NCBI GenBank assembly: GCA_022447625.1
Contig: JAKVAX010000031.1
Location: forward strand, 1 to 32,285
Direction: 5' to 3'
Length of the DNA stretch: 32,285 bases
DNA from: Flavobacteriales bacterium
GTDB lineage: Bacteria > Bacteroidota > Bacteroidia > Flavobacteriales_D > Sanyastnellaceae
Below are positions 6,426 to 12,628 of the stretch, piece by piece. A program made the translations under genes and the position numbers. A model generated the notes under the pieces. It did not search any database. It had not been told where the DNA came from and saw nothing but the letters and a program-made list of their open reading frames with translations. The stretch's first letter is position 1, and the number at the start of each line of letters is the position of its first letter.

Positions 6426-7865
6426 TCAACTACTAGTCTTCACCGCGTTCGCATCTTCCGAGTACCCAAACAACCGCTTATCCTTAATAATCGTATCAAC
6501 GTAAGTCGGTACCATGTCTTCCCAGCCCTCTGAACCTTCGCGGATCATTTCAAGGCATTCGCGTGAGTAGATATCTAGGATGTCTTTATCGTAGTCTTCG
6601 ATATCAATGATACGCTTGTTGAAGATCAAGTAATCATAAAGCGGTTTCAATCGTGGGTAGATAGGAGCATTCTCAGTGATGAGTAGTTCACCAGAGTTGT
6701 TATCGCGCCATGGGTAGAGGTACATCTTAAGATCTCGAGAGAATAAGATACCGAAAGCCTCTAGAATACCTCCATTCAGGTTTCGGTAGTATTTCTCATT
6801 GAAAACATCCAAGAGGTTGTTGGTTCCCATGATCAATCCCATACGCTTCTTCGTGTATCGAGAGAAGTATTCTACCAGCTTGTAGTACTTCTGGTAGTTT
6901 GAGATCAATACTGTTTGCCCTAGTGAGCATAAAATATCTGCTCGATCAAGGAAGTCTTTTTCGTCGATGTCACCATCGGCTTTCAGGTTGTTGAGGGTGA
7001 TCTCGAATAGAACCTGGATGTTATCTGGATCAACACGATTCTCGGCCTCGAACATCTTATAACCTTTCATGATCATATCGATGTTCACCTTCGTCACAGG
7101 ACGGAAGCTTCCGCGAATCGCGAGGATATTCTTCTTGTAAAGTAGATCAGCAGCCTGAAGGTTTCGTCCGTCAGGTGAGAAGATGACCGCATCGGTCATG
7201 CCGTTCTTCACCAGCTGCAAACTCATCAAGCGGTTGTCGACGTCTTCGAAATCTGGACCTGTCATTTGGATCATGTCGATCTCAATCTGGTCGCGATCGA
7301 GGTTATCGTATAGACTCTTCAGGAGGTCTTTTGGCTTCTTGTAGAAGAAGAAACAACCGTAAATGAGGTTCACTCCCAGCACACCACCAGAGGCCTGCTG
7401 CAAGAGAGCATCATTCTCATGGAATCGAACGTGAAGAATCACAGAGTTCGCTGCCTTCCCAGGTTCTGTCTGGAATTTTACTCCAAACCAACCGTGACCT
7501 TGAATGGTCTTATGGAAGTTAATGGTAGCAACGGTGTTTGCAAAAGCAAAAAATCGCTTCGTTGGGTGCTTGTCGCGTGTTAGACGCTCCTCGATCAAAT
7601 TGTACTCGTAATCGAGCATTTTCGCCAATCGAGGCTTACATACATAGCGACCTTTGTTCTCTTGACCATAGATCGCATCACTGAAATCCTTGTCGTAAGC
7701 CGAGATCGTCTTCGCGATCGTTCCTGATGCCCCTCCAGCCTGAAAGAAATGACGCACAACTTCTTGTCCTGCTCCAATTTCAGCAAAGGTCCCGTAAAGG
7801 TCTTGATTCAAGTTTATCCGAAGCGCTTTTTGCTTCGCTGATAATACCACGCGATCTATGTCCAC
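6426..7865 (-). CDS. Conserved protein of unknown function (often mislabelled TonB receptor or NaMN adenylyltransferase)
   Basis: A 479-aa soluble protein with no signal peptide or membrane segment. The N-terminal signature (KQKALRINLNQDLYGTFAEI, then GAGQEVVRHFFQAGGASGTIA) is one I recall as strongly conserved across Bacteroidota and some other phyla. In databases such proteins carry unreliable names such as 'TonB-dependent receptor' or 'nicotinate-nucleotide adenylyltransferase'; nothing here supports either, since there is no barrel, no plug and no HxGH motif. The start is GTG at 7865, supported by a TAACTTTG promoter box at 7895-7888 about 22 bp upstream, which leaves a leader of roughly 16 nt. 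It is a single-gene unit. Its strong conservation suggests a housekeeping role that I cannot name. Confidence 0.8.
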   Translation of the reverse strand: MDIDRVVLSAKQKALRINLNQDLYGTFAEIGAGQEVVRHFFQAGGASGTIAKTISAYDKDFSDAIYGQENKGRYVCKPRLAKMLDYEYNLIEERLTRDKHPTKRFFAFANTVATINFHKTIQGHGWFGVKFQTEPGKAANSVILHVRFHENDALLQQASGGVLGVNLIYGCFFFYKKPKDLLKSLYDNLDRDQIEIDMIQMTGPDFEDVDNRLMSLQLVKNGMTDAVIFSPDGRNLQAADLLYKKNILAIRGSFRPVTKVNIDMIMKGYKMFEAENRVDPDNIQVLFEITLNNLKADGDIDEKDFLDRADILCSLGQTVLISNYQKYYKLVEYFSRYTKKRMGLIMGTNNLLDVFNEKYYRNLNGGILEAFGILFSRDLKMYLYPWRDNNSGELLITENAPIYPRLKPLYDYLIFNKRIIDIEDYDKDILDIYSRECLEMIREGSEGWEDMVPTYVDTIIKDKRLFGYSEDANAVKTSS

Positions 7866-7887
7866 GACTAATTTCTCTGTGTTTACT

Positions 7888-7895
7888 CAAAGTTA
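7888..7895 (-). promoter_or_regulatory. Bacteroidota -7 box TAACTTTG
   Basis: A perfect match to TAnnTTTG, 22 bp upstream of the GTG start at 7865. A TTTG lies about 24 bp further upstream, slightly beyond the usual -33 spacing. Confidence 0.55.
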
Positions 7896-7953
7896 GGAGT
7901 AAAAAATTGAATAGCCTGTCAAATGTGGTTTTTCTATCCGGTTCGTGGGATGA

Positions 7954-8001
7954 AGGGCGAAAGTGCGAAATAGCTAAAAGGGCTTAACCGTCTTTTAGCG
8001 T
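7954..8001 (+). repeat. 8-bp-period tandem array
   Basis: Degenerate octamers follow in phase: AGGGCGAA, AGTGCGAA, ATAGCTAA, AAGGGCTT, AACCGTCT, TTTAGCGT. The words match the octamers at 9862-9893 and, in reverse, those at 4691-4730. Confidence 0.6.
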
Positions 8002-8005
8002 ACTT

Positions 8006-8171
8006 GAAAAAAACGGAAGCTGGAAGCCGGACGCCGGGATAAGGATTAGTCCGCCTGTGGCGGTAGCATGGTTAGTCCGCCTGTGGCGGTAGCATGGTTA
8101 GTCCGCCTGTGGCGGTAGCATGGTTAGTTAGGTTCTGTCCACTGTCCACTGTCCACTGTCCACTATCCACC
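8006..8171 (-). repeat. Composite repeat R5 with a 26-bp unit in three tandem copies
   Basis: Heptamers CGGAAGC, TGGAAGC, CGGACGC and CGGGATA (8014-8041) lead into three near-identical 26-bp units at 8045-8070, 8071-8096 and 8097-8122. Each unit contains CCGCC-TGT-GGCGG. A heptamer array follows at 8134-8168 (TCTGTCC, ACTGTCC three times, ACTATCC). On the minus strand it has the same order as R1, ending in a run of T, and it begins about 6 bp after the stop of the outer-membrane-protein gene. Confidence 0.8.
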
Positions 8172-8174
8172 AAT

Positions 8175-9056
8175 CTAATTCCAAGTCTTCGGACTACCCG
8201 CCGGGCCCTCATAACTCCGGTATGCATTATCTCCAAAGATCCAGCCGAAAACCACGTTGACTTGACTGAAGCCGAATTGTTGACTGGCGCGATCACTTTC
8301 GCGGATGGTGGTGCGAATGTCAGGCATATTCATCCAACCGAGTTTGCCTTCAAATTGGACAATGAAGTGTCCTTTGATAAGCGCACGGAGCCCACCTGTA
8401 GCACCGAAACCGTAGCCGGCCCAGTGGAAGTCGTCGTAACGTTCGATGTTGAGAAGAGTGCAGTTGGTCTTTGGGTAGAGACCACCTACGCTCAAACCAC
8501 CGAAGGCACTGAAATCAAGGAACTGATTCATGTATGAAGGTGAACTGAATCGTCCTTCAATATTGATATAGTTCAATCCGTCAGTATGCTCGAACTCTAC
8601 GAATTTCGGTCCAATGTAAACTTCTTGGTTATCGTAGTTGCCATCGTAATTGCTTCCAGTACGGATATAGCCGTCGATGTTCACGATCTGTGTTCGCGCC
8701 ATGACGTACTTCATATGATCGATTCCGGCTGAAAGCTCGAAGCGGTCGGTTAGGTAGTAACCCACTCGGAAGTTGTACTGCGGGGTTGTTGCCCACTTCG
8801 GATTGAAGTAGATACGCGGGAGGAAAGTCGTTTGATTGTCACTGGCGTCTACATCGTACATCGTGAAGTCATGATCATCGCCGAAAAAGCGAATGTCTGA
8901 TTCCGTATAAGCACTGCGGTTCCACCCCCAATAGAAGTATAAACGTCCTTTATTGACCTTATTCTTCTCCCATCTGAACTGCTCTTGCGCCTGAAGTGTT
9001 GAAGTCAGTGTGAGCAATACTAAGAGTCCGATTATATTCAGCGAAGTCTTTCCCAT
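8175..9056 (-). CDS. Outer-membrane beta-barrel protein, unknown role
   Basis: A 293-aa protein with a Sec signal peptide (hydrophobic core about residues 8-20, cleavage near LQAQ). The body alternates aromatic and hydrophobic residues in strand-like runs: 'GRLYFYWGWNRSAYTE', 'YNFRVGYYLTDRFELSAGID', 'AFGGLSVGGLYPK' and 'FGFSQVNVVFGWIFGDN'. This is what an 8- to 12-strand barrel looks like. The 'YYLTDRFELSAGIDHMKYV' segment recalls OmpW/OmpA-type small barrels, but the family is not certain. The gene is transcribed divergently from the MBL-fold gene across only 42 bp. A TACCTTTG box lies just 8 bp before the ATG, predicting an almost leaderless mRNA. A GTGGACA repeat array starts immediately after the stop. 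Confidence 0.8.
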   Translation of the reverse strand: MGKTSLNIIGLLVLLTLTSTLQAQEQFRWEKNKVNKGRLYFYWGWNRSAYTESDIRFFGDDHDFTMYDVDASDNQTTFLPRIYFNPKWATTPQYNFRVGYYLTDRFELSAGIDHMKYVMARTQIVNIDGYIRTGSNYDGNYDNQEVYIGPKFVEFEHTDGLNYINIEGRFSSPSYMNQFLDFSAFGGLSVGGLYPKTNCTLLNIERYDDFHWAGYGFGATGGLRALIKGHFIVQFEGKLGWMNMPDIRTTIRESDRASQQFGFSQVNVVFGWIFGDNAYRSYEGPAGSPKTWN

Positions 9057-9061
9057 TCAGC

Positions 9062-9094
9062 CTGCAAAGGTAAATCTTTGCGCTTACCTTTACA
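9062..9094. promoter_or_regulatory. Divergent promoter region with nested inverted repeats; TACCTTTG box for the barrel gene
   Basis: The 42-bp gap between divergent starts holds AAAGGTAA (9066-9073) and TTACCTTT (9084-9091), perfect 8-bp inverted copies with 10 bp between. Nested inside is GCAAAG/CTTTGC (9064-9069 and 9076-9081). On the minus strand TACCTTTG (9072-9065) is a perfect -7 box for the outer-membrane gene. On the plus strand TACCTTTA is a one-mismatch box for the MBL gene. The symmetry gives each direction its own box and may also bind a dimeric regulator. Confidence 0.5.
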
Positions 9095-9098
9095 CTCG

Positions 9099-9860
9099 AT
9101 GAAGATACGAATGCTCGGTACGGGAACATCGCAAGGAGTGCCAGTCATTGCCTGCGACTGTGAAGTGTGTACATCCACTGATCCGCGCGATAAACGTTTG
9201 CGTTCCTCTATCCAGATTTCTGAGGGCGATACCAATATTGTAATTGATACCGGACCTGATTTCCGCCAGCAAATGCTTGCCAGTGGAATAAAGAACTTAG
9301 ATGCGGTAGTCTTCACGCACGAACACAAAGATCACATCGCTGGTCTTGACGATATCCGTGCTTTCAATTTCCGCCAGAAGAAAGACATGGATGTATACGC
9401 CACTGAACGAGTTCAAGAGGCATTGAAACGCGAATTCCACTATGTATTCGCACCAATCCGTTATCCAGGTATCCCTCAAATTGCGCTGAAGACCATTGAT
9501 TTGACGCCTTTTGAAATCAATGGTATTGAGTTCATCCCCATCGAAGTGATGCATCACAAGCTCCCGGTCATGGCTTTCCGTATCGGTGATTTCGCGTATG
9601 TCACTGATGCTAATTCTATCGCTAGCGCGGAATTCAACAAGTTGCGCGGTGTCAAAACACTCGTCATCAACGCCCTCCGCAAGGAAACCCATATCTCTCA
9701 CTTCAACCTCGAAGAGGCTCTAGAAATCATCTCTATCATCAAGCCAGAGCGTGCTTACTTGACGCACATTAGTCATCTATTAGGTAAGCACGAAGACATC
9801 TCGAAGGAATTACCAGAAGGGGTAGAGTTGGCGTATGATGGGCTTGAGTTTACCGTTTAA
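9099..9860 (+). CDS. MBL-fold metallohydrolase (PhnP-like)
   Basis: A 253-aa cytoplasmic metallo-beta-lactamase-fold hydrolase. The zinc-binding HxHxDH motif is HEHKDH at residues 74-79, inside 'FTHEHKDHIAGLDDIR'. Further metal ligands are likely in 'VMHHKLP', 'YVTDANS' and 'THISH'. The N-terminal 'GTGTSQGVPVIACDCEVC' with paired Cys resembles the PhnP subgroup, whose known members are cyclic phosphodiesterases. No phn genes lie nearby, so the substrate is open. The ATG at 9099 is preferred over an upstream TTG (9078) because the family begins right at MKIRMLGTGTS and the TTG would overlap the promoter repeats. An 8-bp-period repeat array starts one base after the stop. Confidence 0.88.
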   Translation: MKIRMLGTGTSQGVPVIACDCEVCTSTDPRDKRLRSSIQISEGDTNIVIDTGPDFRQQMLASGIKNLDAVVFTHEHKDHIAGLDDIRAFNFRQKKDMDVYATERVQEALKREFHYVFAPIRYPGIPQIALKTIDLTPFEINGIEFIPIEVMHHKLPVMAFRIGDFAYVTDANSIASAEFNKLRGVKTLVINALRKETHISHFNLEEALEIISIIKPERAYLTHISHLLGKHEDISKELPEGVELAYDGLEFTV

Positions 9861-9861
9861 G

Positions 9862-10207
9862 GGCTAACTGGCTAAAAGGCGAAATGGCTAACGGGGTTTG
9901 AGCATATGGCTGAAGGCTGAAGGCTTAAAGCCTAAGTCGGCTAAAGGGCTAAATGTGTTTGGGGTGTTCGGAGTAAAACTCATTTAAAACGGATGCCGGG
10001 CTTAGCATGATTCGTCCGCCTGCGGCGGTAGCATGGTCAGTCCGCCATAGGCGGATAGCTAATCAGGCTGGTTCGGTCCACGGTCCACAGTCCACAGTCT
10101 ACCATTTCAGAGGCTGCACTCGGTAAACCGATATCTCGTATTCTCCACGCACCACGCACCACGCACCACGCACCACGCACCCTAGCTTACGCCATAAGCC
10201 TTACGCC
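9862..10207. repeat. Composite repeat R6 between convergent genes, running into the HAD coding end
   Basis: This fills the 326-bp gap. In order it holds octamers GGCTAACT, GGCTAAAA, GGCGAAAT and GGCTAACG (9862-9893); heptamers ATGGCTG, AAGGCTG, AAGGCTT and AAAGCCT (9906-9933); hairpin units CCGCC-TGC-GGCGG (about 10017-10029) and CCGCC-ATA-GGCGG (about 10042-10054); heptamers CGGTCCA, CGGTCCA, CAGTCCA and CAGTCTA (10074-10101); and five perfect CCACGCA copies (10145-10179). The same 7-bp phase then continues through CCCTAGC, TTACGCC, ATAAGCC and TTACGCC to 10207. The last part overlaps the final codons and stop of the minus-strand HAD gene. No other gene is visible in the gap. Confidence 0.8.
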
Positions 10208-10849
10208 TGCATATGAAGAAATAACCCGTTCCGCCCCCAACGCCTTCAGCTTCCCATTCAAGTGCACGTCTACACCGATGAATTCAATTTCGAGGAGTTG
10301 GCATGTTCTATAGTCCCATGAACCGTCGCCGAAGTAGATGATGCGTTCAGGTTCTTCGCCGGTGCGTTCTTTGAGTTGATCGATAACATCTTGAGTTATT
10401 TCTGCACGTGTTTTATGGTAATCACTATTCGAGAAACACACACCTTGGATATCGATCCCGCCTGTATTCAGTTTCACCATAGCTGATAGCTCCCAAGATC
10501 CTGTAGCGACACCTAGTCCGATGTTTGGATCATTCTTCAATGAGTTGAAGTATTCTTTCGCTCCCGGTACTTCCTTGAATTTCTCAGGATGATTCTCTTG
10601 TTCAGACCTCAGTAATCGAATGAAATTGTCATGCATCCGCTGGAACTCTTCATCCGAAGGGAGCCGACCAAATTCACCTTGGAAGATTTCTTCTGTAATC
10701 CCCCAATCGGTCACATTTTGAAGTCCTTCCCAACTCTGATTCCAAGAGCCAATCTCAAAGGTTTCCTGAAAGGCACGCACAAAACAATCATCATCCACTG
10801 CAGTGGAATCTGTAAGGGTGCCGTCGATGTCGAAGATGATGAAGTGCAT
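10187..10849 (-). CDS. HAD-superfamily hydrolase (phosphoglycolate-phosphatase-like)
   Basis: A 220-aa haloacid-dehalogenase-type phosphatase. Motif I is FDIDGTLTDS, with nucleophile D7 and acid D9; motif II is ATGSW; the motif III Lys probably lies in the 'YHKTRAEIT' segment; motif IV is FGDGSWDYRTC (about 173-183). A helical cap of roughly 70 residues sits between motifs I and II, as in the PGPase/beta-phosphoglucomutase group. The substrate cannot be told from sequence. Oddly, the last few codons (GVRLMA and the TAA) are written in heptamer repeat sequence (GGCGTAA, GGCTTAT, GGCGTAA on the minus strand). The original C-terminus may therefore have been replaced or extended by the repeat. 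The ATG at 10849 is the natural start. Confidence 0.88.
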   Translation of the reverse strand: MHFIIFDIDGTLTDSTAVDDDCFVRAFQETFEIGSWNQSWEGLQNVTDWGITEEIFQGEFGRLPSDEEFQRMHDNFIRLLRSEQENHPEKFKEVPGAKEYFNSLKNDPNIGLGVATGSWELSAMVKLNTGGIDIQGVCFSNSDYHKTRAEITQDVIDQLKERTGEEPERIIYFGDGSWDYRTCQLLEIEFIGVDVHLNGKLKALGAERVISSYAGVRLMA

Positions 10850-10907
10850 GGGTTCTGGTTTGTAGTTCGTAGAGAATGCTAGATATCGGTTTCAGGCGGA
10901 AATTCTA

Positions 10908-11028
10908 CGAAATCGTAGACCGTGGTCTGTAGACCGGATTATTAGTTACGTATTCATTATTTATCCATCACTATTTCAAAAGTTCACGGTTGATTGATAT
11001 ACGCCTTAAGCCCTAAGCCATACGCCTA
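10908..11028 (-). repeat. Composite repeat R7 (heptamer arrays only)
   Basis: Heptamers CGTAGAC, CGTGGTC, TGTAGAC and CGGATTA from 10913 run into degraded AATAATG-type words (on the minus strand AAATAAT, GAATACG). A second array at 11001-11028 reads ACGCCTT, AAGCCCT, AAGCCAT, ACGCCTA and touches the stop codon of the minus-strand membrane-protein gene. No CCGCC hairpin unit is present in this copy. Confidence 0.6.
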
Positions 11029-11490
11029 TTAAAAGATTCCTCTAGCCGTCCACTCCTTCTGAATGCGAATCATTTTAAGGTAGTAGGGGATGAGGAGAAT
11101 GAATTCAAAGCGTATTCCGAATTGAACGAAATCAGTGACGAAGGGGAGGATCACCATCGATAAGAAGCAGATGATGATACCGATAATCGCATCAATTTGT
11201 GCGTATTTTACCGCCCAATCTTTTTCGAACCATAAGCCGTAAGCGACCACTCCTTTGAATGCAAAGAGCGCGCTGATACTAAGCGCAACCATGGAATATG
11301 GATCGTTAGATTCCAGTCCGTACAGTGCGTACCGACCTTGTCCAGAAATGATCCCGATGAGGTAGGCTAAAGGTGTAACGACACCCACAACAAAGCAAAG
11401 CCAAATAAAGATCTTAATCCACAAAGGGAGCAGATTTCGTCTACGTGGCAATCCATTCTCACGCGGGTTGTCAAGGATTATTTCTTCCAT
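11029..11490 (-). CDS. Small four-helix membrane protein, unknown function
   Basis: A 153-aa protein with a polar, Arg-rich N-terminus and four predicted membrane helices (about residues 24-48, 66-85, 94-115 and 122-140). The tail 'KMIRIQKEWTARGIF' is basic. I do not recognise the family. The shape suits a small integral membrane protein with both ends in the cytoplasm. It is transcribed alone. Upstream, TATCTTCG is one mismatch from the -7 consensus. Its stop codon is directly followed by a heptamer repeat array. Confidence 0.7.
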   Translation of the reverse strand: MEEIILDNPRENGLPRRRNLLPLWIKIFIWLCFVVGVVTPLAYLIGIISGQGRYALYGLESNDPYSMVALSISALFAFKGVVAYGLWFEKDWAVKYAQIDAIIGIIICFLSMVILPFVTDFVQFGIRFEFILLIPYYLKMIRIQKEWTARGIF

Positions 11491-11535
11491 AGAGGGCAGT
11501 TTTCTGGGAACTCGAAGATACGGGAGGAAGAGGAA

Positions 11536-11725
11536 TTAATGATTCGTGAATAATAAATACTGAATTCAAAACTTCTGGATTCCTGCGTCTATCCTCTGGA
11601 TTGGGCTCCGTTTCAATTCCTATTGTTGGCCTCAAAAAGACTGACCATGCTATCCGCCAGAGGCGGACTAATCATGCCATCCAGCCGAAGGCGAACGAAT
11701 CATGTTGATTATGCCGGGATAGGGA
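11536..11725 (+). repeat. Composite repeat R8
   Basis: Heptamers AATTAAT, GATTCGT, GAATAAT, AAATACT and GAATTCA (11536-11570) are followed by the hairpin units CCGCC-AGA-GGCGG (about 11655-11667) and a degraded AGCC-GAA-GGCG (about 11682-11692), with the usual AATCATG linkers. A CCGGGATAGGGATTATT segment follows. The right end reaches the TAA of the minus-strand hemF gene. Confidence 0.65.
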
Positions 11726-12628
11726 TTATTTACTCTTCCCCAGGTAATTTATCCCTTTCCTTAACCCATCAAGCGTCTCCGCTTCACGACTACCTTCTTC
11801 TGGTTCGTGCATGTATTCCCAGTTGGCAGTAGCAGGGAGGCTCATAAGGATGGACTCTGTTCGTCCGTTAGAGATGAGACCGAAGCGGGTACCGCGATCA
11901 TGGACGAGGTTGAATTCAACGTAACGTCCTCTGCGTAGGAGTTGCCATTCTTTTTCTGAAGATGTGAAAGGAAGGTCTTTCTTCTTTTCCGCGATAGCGA
12001 TATACGTAGGAGCAAAAGTTCGTCCGACGGCGCAAGCGAAGTCAAAGAAGTCTTGTTTGTTACCGCCTTCTCGTCCGAGGTCATCGAAGAAGATACCTCC
12101 GATGCCGCGTGTTTCATTGCGATGGGGAAGGTAGAAGTAGTTGTCTGCCCAGTCTTTGAATTTCGGGTAGTAGGCGTCGTCAAAGCGATCACACACACCT
12201 TTCATTTGTTCGTGGAAGAAGCGTGCTTCATCACGGTCAATGTAGTGTGGAGTCAGGTCAATTCCACCGCCGAACCAGTACGTTCCATCGCTCAATTCGA
12301 AGTAGCGAATGTTCATGTGAATGATCGGAACGGGTGGGTTGTTCGGGTGAAGTACAATGCTCACCCCAGTAGCAAAGAAGGTGTCAGAGTCGTTTTTAAG
12401 CTGGGCTTTCAGCTGAGGCGAACAGACCCCATGAACTTCTGAAAAGTTCACTCCACCTTTCTCAATGACGGCGCCATCTCGCATCACGCGTGATCGACCA
12501 CCGCCTCCACCTTCGCGATTCCATGAATCTTCCCTGAATGTTCCTTTTCCGTCAAATTCCGCTAACGCGGAACAGATCTCGTCTTGAATCGACTGATATG
12601 CCGAGGTGATCTCTTGTCTAGTGGGCAT
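11726..12628 (-). CDS. hemF: Oxygen-dependent coproporphyrinogen III oxidase
   Basis: This enzyme converts coproporphyrinogen III to protoporphyrinogen IX with O2 in haem synthesis. The 300-aa length is normal for the family. Characteristic blocks are 'FREDSWNREGGGGGRSRVM', 'GVNFSEVHG', 'HMNIRYFEL', 'WFGGGIDLTPHY', 'RGIGGIFFDDL' and 'RRGRYVEFNLVHDRGTRFGL'. The fold is that of a cytoplasmic dimer. The ATG at 12628 overlaps the end of the upstream LysM-protein gene by 11 bp, so the two are probably translationally coupled and transcribed from the guaA promoter. An oxygen-dependent HemF implies aerobic growth; the anaerobic HemN type is not in the window. Its stop sits at the edge of a repeat. 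Confidence 0.97.
   Translation of the reverse strand: MPTRQEITSAYQSIQDEICSALAEFDGKGTFREDSWNREGGGGGRSRVMRDGAVIEKGGVNFSEVHGVCSPQLKAQLKNDSDTFFATGVSIVLHPNNPPVPIIHMNIRYFELSDGTYWFGGGIDLTPHYIDRDEARFFHEQMKGVCDRFDDAYYPKFKDWADNYFYLPHRNETRGIGGIFFDDLGREGGNKQDFFDFACAVGRTFAPTYIAIAEKKKDLPFTSSEKEWQLLRRGRYVEFNLVHDRGTRFGLISNGRTESILMSLPATANWEYMHEPEEGSREAETLDGLRKGINYLGKSK

Noticed and set aside
8045-8179. Possible CRISPR array (tandem 26-bp units)
   Set aside because: The units are directly joined without spacers and no cas genes are present.
8094-8537. Plus-strand frame of 147 codons
   Set aside because: It is antisense to the outer-membrane-protein gene and its N-terminal part is repeat R5; the minus strand has a signal peptide and barrel pattern.
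10145-10179. Telomere-like or iteron origin array (CCACGCA repeats)
   Set aside because: There is no replication gene or DnaA-box cluster nearby, and the same 7-bp style occurs in many gaps with other words.
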